A stretch of DNA of 64,000 nucleotides from Neobacillus niacini NBRC 15566 (GTDB lineage Bacteria; Bacillota; Bacilli; Bacillales; Cytobacillaceae): positions 34,562-98,561 of the forward strand of contig NZ_BCVA01000017.1 in assembly GCF_001591505.1 (NCBI RefSeq), given 5' to 3'. Below, one piece after another: positions 42,543-51,722 of the stretch; position 1 is the stretch's first letter, and every line of letters starts with the position of its first letter. Under the pieces are notes generated by a model. It ran no database searches, was not told the origin of the DNA, and saw nothing but the letters and a program-made list of their open reading frames with translations. Made by a program: the position numbers and the translations under genes.

Positions 42543-43319
42543 CTAAGTAAACTTTGGTGACATACATGGTGTTGAATAACCATAGCAGATGAATCCGTGC
42601 TTTTCAAGGATGGGCTTGCTCATCGAACTGGCATCGACAATCAATAAAGGATAACCTTTCTCTGAAGCCGCACGTGCCCGAATTGCGAGAAGTGAACTGT
42701 AATAACCTCGTTTGCGGTATTCAGCCAAGGTAGATACTCCCCAAAGGCTGGCAAAAGGTGTGCCCTCATGAAGGTATATCCAGGCAGCGCTGACAATTTT
42801 TCCATGTATATAAGCTCCGTATAGGGAAAGATGAGCAGAACTGTTATTAAAATCCCGAACAAGACGCTGACCTAAGTCTTGATAATTCTCATTCCAAATG
42901 TCTTCTTCTAGTTTAATAATGTCCCAGATTTCCTGTTCAGTCGTAAGTCTTCTTACTTCCGGGAGAATCTGAGTATTGAGCAGTTGATTGGCCTCTGTTA
43001 AGTCGGAAATCATAAGTGCCTCTGATTCCTCAAGTGTGAAGCCTTTTTTTTGTAATCTCTCTTTTAAATCTGTAGGCTGGTCATAGTCAAAAACCTTCCA
43101 TTCAAATTGCTGTTTTAGATTTTTATAGAAATTAATTTGTTCTTCTATGACTTTGTCTGCATTAGATTCGTTCATTTCCGAGTAGGAAATAAACCCAGGT
43201 TCATTCGATAATGAAACCTTTCTTACGACAGAATCGGTCTTTTCTCTTCGAGAATTCGGCTCATTTATCTCAATCCTTAAATGCTGGTTAAAAAGTTCTA
43301 GTATTGTGTCTCTGTTCAT
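42543..43319 (-). CDS. GNAT-family N-acetyltransferase
   Basis: About 258 residues. The C-terminal GNAT domain has SAAWIYLHEG, the acetyl-CoA motif GVSTLAEYRKRGYYSSLLAIR and VDASSMSKPILEKHGF. The N-terminal half looks like a second, degenerate GNAT-like fold. The substrate is unknown. ATG 43319 follows GGAGGAGG; the in-frame start at 43364 lies upstream of that site. Confidence 0.83.
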   Translation of the reverse strand: MNRDTILELFNQHLRIEINEPNSRREKTDSVVRKVSLSNEPGFISYSEMNESNADKVIEEQINFYKNLKQQFEWKVFDYDQPTDLKERLQKKGFTLEESEALMISDLTEANQLLNTQILPEVRRLTTEQEIWDIIKLEEDIWNENYQDLGQRLVRDFNNSSAHLSLYGAYIHGKIVSAAWIYLHEGTPFASLWGVSTLAEYRKRGYYSSLLAIRARAASEKGYPLLIVDASSMSKPILEKHGFICYGYSTPCMSPKFT

Positions 43320-43472
43320 AAAAAACCTCCTCCAAAAGTAGTGAAAAGAGAACAAAACAATCATATAACAATTTTTTCCTAGTTAGTAGATATTTTATTT
43401 TGATTTTTTTAAAGATTTAGATATGATAGTACAGGATTGTATCTAAAAAAATACAAAATGCGGGGAAACAAT

Positions 43473-44252
43473 ATGAAAAAAGTTTTGTTGGTTATAGGGA
43501 TACTAGTTGGCTTAGTAGTTTTATCACCTTTTTTACTGTTAGGAGTTTATGCTTTAGATTTTGTCTATTATGACGCTAATGACGATAAAGTAGAAAAGGC
43601 AGTTTTGAAATATTTGGAAGATAAGTATGGGGAGCATTTTAAGATAGACGATGTAGAATACAATAAAGCTTTAGGTGATGATGAGGGAGCCTACTCTCTT
43701 TCTGTACATCCAGTGGCAAATCCGGATATTACGTTCGGGATGGATGCTTCTGAGAAGTATCAGGTGATAAGGGATTCTTATAAAGAAAACAATTGGTCGG
43801 ATCAATTTAGGAAAGAGATGCTTCCGATTATTGAACCAATATATCAAGGAACAGCGGAACTCTATGCCTATAGTTCTTTTCCAGAGGAGATAGAGGAGCG
43901 ATACCGATTCGAAGACAGCTATCAAAAAATTTATAATGAGAATCCTCTGCAAAGCAACGAACGTATCCATATAGTAAATTTCGACGATCCCTTTGATAAG
44001 GAGAAAGAATTACAGCGTATTTATCAGTTATGGGAAAACGTTAAGGATAGAGAATTTAAAGACAATACTATTAAGATCGATTATTATCCAAAAAGACTTA
44101 AGAAAAAAATTAAAACCTACCCAGACTTAAACGAATTTGAAAATAAACATTGGCAAGAAATGACCTATACCTGCAGATTCTCCAAGCAGGGAACACAAGA
44201 AAAACCGATAACATCTCCTGGTGATATCGAGGGGTATTGCAGACAAATGTAA
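43473..44252 (+). CDS. Membrane-anchored extracytoplasmic protein, unknown family
   Basis: About 259 residues: one N-terminal membrane segment (KKVLLVIGILVGLVVLSPFLL), then a hydrophilic, acidic, mixed alpha/beta domain with repeated NxxDD and YxxYP-like stretches. Homologues of unknown function are common in Bacillus. ATG 43473 is used because GGGGAAA precedes it; the frame is open from 43437. No lipobox cysteine. It stands alone between two intergenic elements. Confidence 0.7.
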   Translation: MKKVLLVIGILVGLVVLSPFLLLGVYALDFVYYDANDDKVEKAVLKYLEDKYGEHFKIDDVEYNKALGDDEGAYSLSVHPVANPDITFGMDASEKYQVIRDSYKENNWSDQFRKEMLPIIEPIYQGTAELYAYSSFPEEIEERYRFEDSYQKIYNENPLQSNERIHIVNFDDPFDKEKELQRIYQLWENVKDREFKDNTIKIDYYPKRLKKKIKTYPDLNEFENKHWQEMTYTCRFSKQGTQEKPITSPGDIEGYCRQM

Positions 44253-44284
44253 GATGGGTTCACAGGTGTAGTGATAAAGGATGC

Positions 44285-44330
44285 GGTGACAGGCACCGCC
44301 CGTGGACACTTTCCACCCCAGGTGGACACT
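44285..44330 (-). repeat. Composite palindromic repeat, copy 2
   Basis: GGTGACAGGCACC (module 1 reversed) is followed by CGTGGACACTTTCCACC and GGTGGACACT (module 2 reversed), an inverted copy of the 37258 element. It lies between converging genes. Confidence 0.8.
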
Positions 44331-44334
44331 ATAT

Positions 44335-44375
44335 GAAAAAAGGATTGAGCAAGGTTATTTGCTCAATCCTTTTTT
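44335..44375. terminator. Bidirectional terminator
   Basis: AAAAAAGGATTGAGCAA and TTGCTCAATCCTTTTTT pair perfectly around a six-base loop, ending metS from the minus strand. Confidence 0.92.
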
Positions 44376-44377
44376 GT

Positions 44378-44485
44378 TTAGGATGATTTTTTTGATACTC
44401 TAATTGCGTTGTAAACGCTGGCTGCTAATCCGCCCCAGAGTATGATCATTCCGACGATCATCATTGTGACTGCACTTGCTGACAT
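44378..44485 (-). CDS. metS: MetS-type small subunit of an NSS amino-acid importer
   Basis: A 35-residue gene: one membrane helix with MSASAVTMMIVGMIILWGG and a short basic tail, matching MetS-type small subunits (methionine/alanine import). It begins one base after the stop of the transporter gene; the ribosome site AAGGAGG lies in the end of that gene. A strong terminator follows two bases after the stop. Confidence 0.88.
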   Translation of the reverse strand: MSASAVTMMIVGMIILWGGLAASVYNAIRVSKKSS

Positions 44486-44486
44486 G

Positions 44487-45992
44487 TTAAGCAGCCTCCT
44501 TTTTTTGTTCTATATTTTTAGTAGCCTTCCAGCCTTTGAGTGAGAGGAGGATTCCTCCGACGATACTTGCGGCAACTACCAATAGCCCTCCGTACATGAT
44601 AAGGTCTGTAGGGTAACCCTCATAGTTTTCTTTTAGGTTTTGACGGATGTTGTCAAACATCATATACCCAAGAATAATTGGCGTTACGAAGCTTAAGCAG
44701 ATTTTCCACCATGCTCCAATGCGTAAGTCAGAAATGGCATTTGCATGTGTTTGCAAGCCGCCAAGCCCTTTGAAGAACCAAGCAATTAAAAGTACCTCTA
44801 CTAATCCTGCGGTAACAACCCCAAAGTTATTGATGAAATAATCGACAACATCAAGGAAGTATAAGCCGCCTCTTGTAGCAAAAAGCAAGGAAATGACAGT
44901 TGCTGTTAATCCGCTTGTTAAAACTGCTTTTGTACGAGAAACATTGAATTTTTCCTGAATACCTGCCACAAATGTTTCCACAATAGATATTAATGATGTC
45001 ATACCAGCGAACACAAGAGATAAGAAGAACAATACTCCAAAGAATCCATTCATCCCTGGGAATTCGTTAATAATGCTAGGAAAGACAACAAATGCTAAAC
45101 CAATTCCACTGCTTACTACTTCGTCTACAGCAACACCCTGTTGGTTTGCCATAAAGCCAAGTGCCGCGAAAACACCGATACCTGCAAGTAATTCGAATCC
45201 TGAATTAGCAAAAGCTGTAATGAATGCATTGTTATTGATATCAGACTTCTTTGGAAGATAGCTAGAATACGTTAGCATGATTGCAAATCCAATCGATAAC
45301 GAGAAGAAGATTTGACCGTAAGCAGCTATCCAAACCTTACCGTCAAAAATCATTTCCCAATTCGGCTTAAAGAAGGCGTCCAATCCTTGTGCAGCTCCAT
45401 CAAGTGTTAAGGCACGTACCACAATGATTAAAAACATAACGACTAGAGTTGGAAGGAAAATTTTATTTAGTTTTTCGATCCCTTTTGATACACCGCGATA
45501 AAGGACAAAAAGAGTAACTGCCCAGACAAAAAGGAGTGGAACCACAATACCAGGAACTAATCCCCCGATTGTTCCAGGTTTTTCAGCAAGCTTCAAAACA
45601 TCTCCGAATAAAAAGCTGCTAGGGTCGCTTCCCCACTGAGTGCCAAAGGAATAAATCGTGTATTTAACAGCCCAAGCGATAATCACTGCATAATACGTAC
45701 AGATGACGAATGATATTAATAACTGCCACCAGCCAAGCCATTCTGCTTTTTTATTAATGCGAAAGAGTGAAAGTGGTGCCGAGCCTCTATATTTATGTCC
45801 AATCGTGAATTCCATAATTAAAATAGGAATACCAGCTGTTAAAATCGCAAAAAGATAGGGGAGGAAAAAGGCACCCCCGCCATTTTCATAGGCAACTGCA
45901 GGGAATCTCCAGATGTTTCCTAAACCTACTGCGGAGCCAACGGCTGCCATAATAAAACCGTATCGTGATCCCCATTGCTGACGCTTTTCCAT
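44487..45992 (-). CDS. metP: Neurotransmitter:Na+ symporter family methionine/alanine importer
   Basis: 501 residues with 11-12 helices. It opens WGSRYGFIMAAVGSAVGLGNIWRFP, the NSS sodium/substrate-site motif, and has YENGGGAFFLPYL. With a MetS small subunit downstream it matches Corynebacterium MetPS, a Na+-driven methionine and alanine importer. No S-box or T-box is present upstream, so regulation by methionine at RNA level is not indicated. The start follows GGAGG at about 46000. Confidence 0.92.
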   Translation of the reverse strand: MEKRQQWGSRYGFIMAAVGSAVGLGNIWRFPAVAYENGGGAFFLPYLFAILTAGIPILIMEFTIGHKYRGSAPLSLFRINKKAEWLGWWQLLISFVICTYYAVIIAWAVKYTIYSFGTQWGSDPSSFLFGDVLKLAEKPGTIGGLVPGIVVPLLFVWAVTLFVLYRGVSKGIEKLNKIFLPTLVVMFLIIVVRALTLDGAAQGLDAFFKPNWEMIFDGKVWIAAYGQIFFSLSIGFAIMLTYSSYLPKKSDINNNAFITAFANSGFELLAGIGVFAALGFMANQQGVAVDEVVSSGIGLAFVVFPSIINEFPGMNGFFGVLFFLSLVFAGMTSLISIVETFVAGIQEKFNVSRTKAVLTSGLTATVISLLFATRGGLYFLDVVDYFINNFGVVTAGLVEVLLIAWFFKGLGGLQTHANAISDLRIGAWWKICLSFVTPIILGYMMFDNIRQNLKENYEGYPTDLIMYGGLLVVAASIVGGILLSLKGWKATKNIEQKKEAA

Positions 45993-46203
45993 AATATGTT
46001 CCTCCTTGATGATTTCTATATTTTCTATTTTTTAATAATATTCGGATAATTAATTTGTTATATTAATATATCTATTATTTTTCGAAATGTCAAATAATTT
46101 TTTATAAATAGTTAGTTTTGTTGCTTTACTAGGTTAAGAGAAAATCTCGAATTTGTAAATGGATAATATTAGTATCATATAAACATAGTAACTATTATTC
46201 GTT

Positions 46204-46277
46204 GGTGCCTGTCACCGAGTGGTTTTTGCTCGGTGACAGGCACCGTCCGTGTACACTGTCCACCCCAGGCGGACAGT
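46204..46277. repeat. Composite palindromic repeat, copy 3 (double module 1)
   Basis: GGTGCCTGTCACCGAG and CTCGGTGACAGGCACC form a 16-bp perfect stem around nine bases, followed by inverted module 2 (ACTGTCCACC, GGCGGACAGT). It sits in the divergent 45993-46390 gap, which otherwise holds only AT-rich promoter DNA. Confidence 0.82.
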
Positions 46278-46390
46278 TGATGGTGCTAGTTGTAACGTTT
46301 GCTAATTTCTTCACAATGTGGTGACCATTTTTAATAAAACCAATTTTATAATGGTGATAAGATAATAAAAATCAGGGGAGTACTCAATTT

Positions 46391-47485
46391 ATGAATAAGG
46401 TAGTGAAGGGCACAGTTTTGACTCTATTATTGTGTTTAGGTTTGTCTGCTTGTGGAGAGAAGGAAAAGGTGAAGGCCCCAACGAAGTTGCCAATAGAAGA
46501 ACAGAGTAGTACAGAAGGGGATGAAATAAATTCAGAGGAGCTGCTGACCAGTCTTCGAAATCATACAACACTTGTACCGATTGGTGATATACCAATCCCC
46601 GAGGATAATCCGATGAAGCCTGAAGTGTTAGAGCTTGGGCAAATGTTGTTTTTTGATCCGCGTTTATCAGGGAATAATGAGGTAAGCTGCCAGACTTGTC
46701 ATGACCCAGATTTGGGTTATGGAGATAATCAGCCTACCTTTGATAAGTATACTGGCGGCAGTGGAGCAAGAAACAGCCCAACTGTAATCAATTCAGGTTA
46801 TTACACTTCAAACTTTTGGGATGGACGTGCTGCTTCCTTAGAGGAGCAAGCACTTGGCCCGATTCAAAATCCAGATGAGATGAATCAGTCGCTTGATGAA
46901 CTTATAAAAGAACTATCGGCTATCAAAGGATACCAGGACCGTTTTCAGTCTGCATTTCCTGATGGAATCACCGAACAAAATATTGCTAAAGCCCTAGCAG
47001 CCTTCCAAAGGCAAATTGTTGTAAAGGATACTCCATACGATAGGTTTCTTGAAGGGGATACAGAGGAATTAACGAAACAAGAAATCAGCGGGTTAAGGTT
47101 GTTCACCGGAAAAGCATTTTGTGTAACCTGCCACAATGGCCCCAATCTTTCAGATAACAAGTTTTATAATATCGGCCTCAATACAGAGGATAAAGGCCGC
47201 CAAGCGGTAACTGGGCAAGAAGGGGATTTAGGCAGGATTCGTACGCCTGGACTATATGGAATTACCCATACAGCACCATACATGCGGGATGGAAGTCTCG
47301 CAACGCTTGAGGATGTAATCGACTACTATGACCGCGGCGGTGATAGCCATCCCAATAAGAGCTTTTTTATCCAAAAATTTATGAGTCCGATTGGTTTAAC
47401 AGAACAAGAAAAAGCAGATCTACTAGCCTTTCTAAAGACCTTAGGCGGAGAACCGCCAATTTTTACTAAACCAGAACTCCCATAA
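46391..47485 (+). CDS. Diheme cytochrome c peroxidase (MauG/Ccp family), lipoprotein
   Basis: 364 residues. A signal peptide ends at the lipobox LSAC. Two heme-binding motifs, CQTCH (in VSCQTCHDPDLGYG) and CVTCH (in AFCVTCHNGPNLSD), are about 140 residues apart, the normal Ccp layout. GARNSPTVINSGYY and HTAPYMRDGSLATLEDVIDYY are family blocks. It reduces H2O2 with electrons from a cytochrome c, or acts MauG-like, on the outer face of the membrane. The start follows AGGGGAG. Confidence 0.9.
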   Translation: MNKVVKGTVLTLLLCLGLSACGEKEKVKAPTKLPIEEQSSTEGDEINSEELLTSLRNHTTLVPIGDIPIPEDNPMKPEVLELGQMLFFDPRLSGNNEVSCQTCHDPDLGYGDNQPTFDKYTGGSGARNSPTVINSGYYTSNFWDGRAASLEEQALGPIQNPDEMNQSLDELIKELSAIKGYQDRFQSAFPDGITEQNIAKALAAFQRQIVVKDTPYDRFLEGDTEELTKQEISGLRLFTGKAFCVTCHNGPNLSDNKFYNIGLNTEDKGRQAVTGQEGDLGRIRTPGLYGITHTAPYMRDGSLATLEDVIDYYDRGGDSHPNKSFFIQKFMSPIGLTEQEKADLLAFLKTLGGEPPIFTKPELP

Positions 47486-47493
47486 TTTAGAAT

Positions 47494-47540
47494 AGTCCTG
47501 AGCCCCTTACATAATCACAAGGGGGCTTAGGACTTTATTA
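47494..47540 (+). terminator. Terminator after the peroxidase gene
   Basis: AGTCCTGAGCCCC pairs with GGGGCTTAGGACT (one G-T pair), then T-rich. Confidence 0.88.
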
Positions 47541-47685
47541 TATTGAGGTTACTTTTTTATTTTATTTTATTTTATAGAGGTTAATTTACCTGTATAGATA
47601 CTTGGTTTTGATGATCTGAAGGAAATAAACATGATAGCAAGTTTTGAGAAACTTTTTTTGCTCGGAACCAAAGGTCCTTTTAGAA

Positions 47686-48828
47686 TCAAGCATATATTTT
47701 TGTGGCAGGTTCATTGATAACATTAGAATATTGGTGGATTACGTCTTCAAAGATCTGATCCCATTTTTGTGTAAGGGCATACTTTCTAGCATTTATCCCC
47801 ATTTGAACACGTAAAGAATCATTGTCTAACAAATGAAGTATTCTTTTGATAAAATCCTCTGCATCCCCGGGTTCACACAAATATCCGTTAACTCTATTCG
47901 AAATAATATATTTCACCCCGCCTGAATTCGCCCCAATCACAGGTGTCCCACTAGCAAGGGCTTCAAGAACAACATTTCCAAAGGTTTCAGTTGGTGATGG
48001 AAAAACAAATAAATCTGTAGCTGAATAGGCTTCAGATAATTCCACACCTTTTAAATAGCCGGTAAAGGTCATATTAGGAAGTGCAGTCATTTTGAGTTCG
48101 TCATGCAGCGGCCCATCGCCTGCAATGAGCCAATGTACTTGTTCGCTTATTTCAGGGGGTAAAGAACCAGCGACCGTCATGAGCGTTTTTAAATCCTTTT
48201 CTGGTGCCAATCTGCCAACAAAAGAAAGAATGTACTTCTCAGAAATTGCATATCGATTGCGAATCATTTCTTTTTTGTAATAAGGATGGTAGGCTTGGCA
48301 ATCCACACCTCTTGGCCAGATTTCTAGGTTACAGAAACCGCGGTTATTTAGTTTTTCAAGTGTATCCATTGAAGGGACAAAAAGCTTTTTAAAAGAATGA
48401 TGAAACCATTTCATATATTTCCAAAGAGGTTTAGTTAGGAATTGAAGGTCATAAAAATGTAAATAGTCACTGAAATCGGTGTGATAAGAGCCGACAAGGG
48501 GAATATTTAATTTCTTTGCAAAATAAACACCTGAAAGACCAACCGTGAAAGGTGTTGCAACATGAATGATATCTGGAGAAAATTGCTCTATTTCCGTCTT
48601 AAGCTGAATGATGTTAGGAAAAGCTAATCTACATTCAGGATAAAGGAAAAACGATAGGCTCTTTAATCGGTGAATATGGTCTGAAACATATCCATTTGAA
48701 ACGGAAATAGGCGCAAAAACTTTGTAGGATATATCTTGAGTTTCAAGATAGTTTGTAAATTTTTTAAGCGTATTAGCAACCCCGTTTACTTCCGGATAAA
48801 AGGTATCTGTGAAAATAGCAATTCTCAT
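47686..48828 (-). CDS. GT4 glycosyltransferase
   Basis: About 380 residues with the GT-B plan: FTDTFYPEVNGVANTLKKF at the N-terminus, SYHTDFSDYLHFY, then SFVGRLAPEKDLKTLM, IAGDGPLHDEL and the E-x7-E motif in PSPTETFGNVVLEALASG. It resembles the family that adds sugars to diacylglycerol (glucuronosyl or mannosyl). It is third in an operon after ugd and a PAP2 phosphatase, so UDP-glucuronate is a plausible donor. ATG 48828 follows AGGAGGG. Confidence 0.85.
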   Translation of the reverse strand: MRIAIFTDTFYPEVNGVANTLKKFTNYLETQDISYKVFAPISVSNGYVSDHIHRLKSLSFFLYPECRLAFPNIIQLKTEIEQFSPDIIHVATPFTVGLSGVYFAKKLNIPLVGSYHTDFSDYLHFYDLQFLTKPLWKYMKWFHHSFKKLFVPSMDTLEKLNNRGFCNLEIWPRGVDCQAYHPYYKKEMIRNRYAISEKYILSFVGRLAPEKDLKTLMTVAGSLPPEISEQVHWLIAGDGPLHDELKMTALPNMTFTGYLKGVELSEAYSATDLFVFPSPTETFGNVVLEALASGTPVIGANSGGVKYIISNRVNGYLCEPGDAEDFIKRILHLLDNDSLRVQMGINARKYALTQKWDQIFEDVIHQYSNVINEPATKIYA

Positions 48829-48857
48829 ATAAACCCTCCTAAGTTTCAAATCTATTT

Positions 48858-49385
48858 CTAGACGATGAAATAATAGCAGAGACTGCCGAAGAACGCTCCA
48901 AGAAACCCTCCTGCAATAACGTCGGAAGGATAATGAAGCCCTAAATAGATTCTCGAAACTCCTACAGATAGCCCTAAAGGGAGGAGAATAGCAATTAATG
49001 AAGGTAATTGAACCAAAAAGGGAACGATAACCGAGAAAACGGCTGTTGTATGACCTGATGGAAAAGAATGATCTTTCAAAGGATTAGGCAGGATTTTTGT
49101 TGTTTCAATTTGTAGATAGGGCCTTTTTCGCGGGAAAAACTTTTTTACTAATTGTACAGGTATATGACTTAGAGCTAAGGCAGCAGCACTTGAGATGGCT
49201 GTAAGCCTAGTTTGATTCGTTGCAAAGATGATGAGTAATAACGTTGTTACACTAATAAAGAGAACACCGCCAATGTGAGTAATCGTACGGAAATAGAGGT
49301 TCATAATCCTTTTATCAAAATGGCTATTAATTTGTTGAAAGACTTTGCATTCGAATTGATATAAGGTTTGAATTTTTCTCATCAT
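48858..49385 (-). CDS. PAP2-family membrane phosphatase (BcrC-like)
   Basis: 175 residues with six helices. The three phosphatase motifs are visible: KKFFPRKRPYLQ, SFPSGHTTAV and SRIYLGLHYPSDVIAG. Such enzymes remove phosphate from undecaprenyl pyrophosphate or from phosphatidic acid or phosphatidylglycerol-phosphate. Placed between ugd and a glycosyltransferase, it may recycle the lipid carrier or supply diacylglycerol. The start follows GGGAGACACT. Confidence 0.87.
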   Translation of the reverse strand: MMRKIQTLYQFECKVFQQINSHFDKRIMNLYFRTITHIGGVLFISVTTLLLIIFATNQTRLTAISSAAALALSHIPVQLVKKFFPRKRPYLQIETTKILPNPLKDHSFPSGHTTAVFSVIVPFLVQLPSLIAILLPLGLSVGVSRIYLGLHYPSDVIAGGFLGAFFGSLCYYFIV

Positions 49386-49403
49386 GTTAGTGTCTCCCTT
49401 TCA

Positions 49404-50732
49404 TTAATGTTGTGGGGTATGCGCCACATTTGCAATAGTCGGTCTTCCAATGGATACATAGGTAATCGGATATCGTTGAATATCCTTAAGAGAATAGCAA
49501 TTTCGTCCATCAAAAATAATCGGTTCTTTCATATAGGCAGTATAGGTATCCAATGGAAGATGCTTGATTTGGTCCCACTCTGTAGCAATGACAGCAAAGT
49601 CAGCTCCTTTAACCGCTTCACGAATCGTTGTTGAATACTCAATTGAATTTCCTAGTAGCTTATGTGCATTAGGAATCGCAATCGGGTCGTAAGCAGAGAC
49701 AAATGAACCTTCCCCAAGTAATTCTTTAATAATGGTTAGGGAGACAGCTTCTCGGATATCATCTGTTTCAGGTTTAAAAGCGAGCCCCAATACTGCGGCT
49801 TTTTTTCCTTTTAATGATCCGAACCTTTCTTTTGCCTTTCTCACTAGAAGGGAATGCTGCTGCTGATTTACCTTAATAACGGATTCAAGCAATTCGAACG
49901 GATGTAGAACATTGCCAGCCAGTTGAACGAGTGCTTTCGTGTCCTTAGGAAAGCAGGAACCTCCATAACCAATTCCGGGCTGTAGATAGTTAAGTCCAAT
50001 CCGTTTATCCATACCCATTCCAAATGAAACCTCGTCAATATTTGCGCCAACTTTTTCACAAAGATTGGCTATTTCATTGATAAAGCTAATCTTCGTGGCA
50101 AGAAAGGCATTGGAGGCATATTTAATCATCTCAGCACTTCTGGTATCAGTGACAACTATCGGTATTTGAAATGGAAGATAGAGCTGCTCCATAATGGAGG
50201 CTGCTTTAGGGTTGTCAGCGCCAATTATAATTCGATCCCCCAAATAGAAGTCCCTGATGGCTGAACCTTCGCGAAGAAATTCAGGATTTGATACAACATC
50301 CACGTTAAGGTGGCGGGGTTTACGATGCTGTAATATTTGCTTAATGATATCGTTTGTTCCAACTGGGACGGTGCTTTTCGTACAGACAATGACGTCATTC
50401 TCGATATTTTCAGCAATGTGGTAAGAAGCAATATAAATATAGGATAAATCAACAGACCCATCTTTTTTTTCAGGAGTTCCAACTGCAATGAAAATGATTT
50501 CTGCACCACGATATGCTTGTTTTGGATTCGTCGAAAAGCGGAGTTGTCCGCTTGCGAGGTTCTTTTCTAATAAAGGTTCCAGCCCAGGCTCAAAGAATGG
50601 TGTGTGTCCTTTTTCGAGCATTTCGATTTTCTCTTTTTGAGTATCTAAACAGGTTACTTGATGTCCTGCTTCTGCGAAACAAACGGCTGTAACTAGCCCG
50701 ACGTTTCCTGCCCCTGCGACTGTAATCTTCAT
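49404..50732 (-). CDS. ugd: UDP-glucose 6-dehydrogenase
   Basis: 442 residues. An N-terminal NAD Rossmann motif (AGAGNVGLVTAVCFAEAGH), the catalytic cysteine in GYGGSCFPKDTKAL, and the C-terminal UDP-binding domain (LGLAFKPETDDIREA) are all present. It oxidises UDP-glucose to UDP-glucuronate with two NAD+. First gene of a three-gene operon with PAP2 and GT4. In B. subtilis the TuaD/Ugd relatives make teichuronic acid precursors. The start at 50732 follows GGAGGG. Confidence 0.93.
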   Translation of the reverse strand: MKITVAGAGNVGLVTAVCFAEAGHQVTCLDTQKEKIEMLEKGHTPFFEPGLEPLLEKNLASGQLRFSTNPKQAYRGAEIIFIAVGTPEKKDGSVDLSYIYIASYHIAENIENDVIVCTKSTVPVGTNDIIKQILQHRKPRHLNVDVVSNPEFLREGSAIRDFYLGDRIIIGADNPKAASIMEQLYLPFQIPIVVTDTRSAEMIKYASNAFLATKISFINEIANLCEKVGANIDEVSFGMGMDKRIGLNYLQPGIGYGGSCFPKDTKALVQLAGNVLHPFELLESVIKVNQQQHSLLVRKAKERFGSLKGKKAAVLGLAFKPETDDIREAVSLTIIKELLGEGSFVSAYDPIAIPNAHKLLGNSIEYSTTIREAVKGADFAVIATEWDQIKHLPLDTYTAYMKEPIIFDGRNCYSLKDIQRYPITYVSIGRPTIANVAHTPQH

Positions 50733-50865
50733 TTTATCCCTCCAAAGAATGGCGTTTATTTAATCTTATCTGAAAATTTAGAGTTTTTTCTTAACCTAGT
50801 GTTAAAAGAGTGTAAAGACTTTGTATAGTTGGCAGGGAACTAGCGCTTTGCAGAGCCAAAATAAA

Positions 50866-50918
50866 GTAAAGACCTGAGCCCTGGTGCGTTTTTTAGTGAA
50901 CGCAACATGGCTCAGGTC
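50866..50918. terminator. Terminator after ykuK
   Basis: GACCTGAGCC pairs with GGCTCAGGTC, and inside it GCGTT pairs with AACGC, giving a long interrupted stem directly after the ykuK stop codon. T-rich sequence follows on the minus strand. Confidence 0.82.
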
Positions 50919-50919
50919 C

Positions 50920-51456
50920 CTATTTTGTGTAACGGTTGGCATAGCTTGAGGCAACAAAAGCATTTGGCTTTATCTTTGGCTCCACTCCCATAGATTCCAT
51001 TCTTGCTACCATTTCTTTCACAAATTCTCTCGTTTTATTGCGTTTTCCTGCTCCGATATCAATATGGCCTTCCATGGTGAACGTTGCCCCTTGATAGACA
51101 AAGGGAAGGACAATATTGATTAACCGATTCTTTCTTTCCTCCGTAAATAAAGCAACAATATCCTCTGTTAATGAAAGCTCAAAGGAAATCCGCTCATGCA
51201 AATGTGTCATTTTTCTTGGGATTACAATCTTCCTGATACAAGCCCATGCGCCTTTACCCTCATTTTGGATGACAATACCGGTAATAAAAATGGTATGCCT
51301 TTTATGAACCTGTGAATCCGTTCCAACCATTAATCGAAAATTACCGCTGGGTGCTAAATTCATGAATTTGACAATGTGTTCAAAAACCTGTTCAAACGAC
51401 ATACTCTTTTCACGCAGATTCTGAAACGAATAATCAAAAACCTGATAATTTTTCAT
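50920..51456 (-). CDS. ykuK: YkuK-type DUF458 (RNase H-like) protein
   Basis: 178 residues of the DUF458 family. LMVGTDSQVHKRHTIF (first acidic residue of an RNase H-like site), HERISFELSLTEDIVALF and EGHIDIGAGKRNKTREFVKEM with the following acidic site are family blocks. Function is unknown though the fold suggests nuclease activity; in Bacillus it has been linked to sporulation or stress expression. A single gene with its own terminator. Confidence 0.88.
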   Translation of the reverse strand: MKNYQVFDYSFQNLREKSMSFEQVFEHIVKFMNLAPSGNFRLMVGTDSQVHKRHTIFITGIVIQNEGKGAWACIRKIVIPRKMTHLHERISFELSLTEDIVALFTEERKNRLINIVLPFVYQGATFTMEGHIDIGAGKRNKTREFVKEMVARMESMGVEPKIKPNAFVASSYANRYTK

Positions 51457-51590
51457 TTAAAACACCACATCTTTCCTTTCGTTAATATAATTACTCTTAG
51501 TCTTCTTAATATTATTTTATGGAATAAAAATTATTCTTGTGCAGACATAATGGGACATGCTGCAAACAAAGTTGTCCCATAAAAATCCAC

Positions 51591-51636
51591 ACTGTCCACC
51601 TGGGGTGGACAGTGTCTTTCTGTGGTGCCTGTCACC
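51591..51636 (+). repeat. Composite palindromic repeat, copy 4
   Basis: ACTGTCCACC TGG GGTGGACAGT is a perfect ten-base-pair palindrome (module 2), then TGTCTTTCTGT, then GGTGCCTGTCACC (module 1). It is between divergent ykuK and amhX-like genes. Confidence 0.85.
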
Positions 51637-51722
51637 ATGATTACCAGTTTTAAAAAATATTGTAGGAACAAGTTCATTTGATGTACTATGACTTTATTAG
51701 TTTTTTTGAATAGGAGTGTGTA

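Noticed and set aside
45993..46390. S-box or T-box leader for the methionine importer
   Set aside because: No SAM-aptamer or T-box core is visible; the gap holds AT-rich DNA and the composite repeat.
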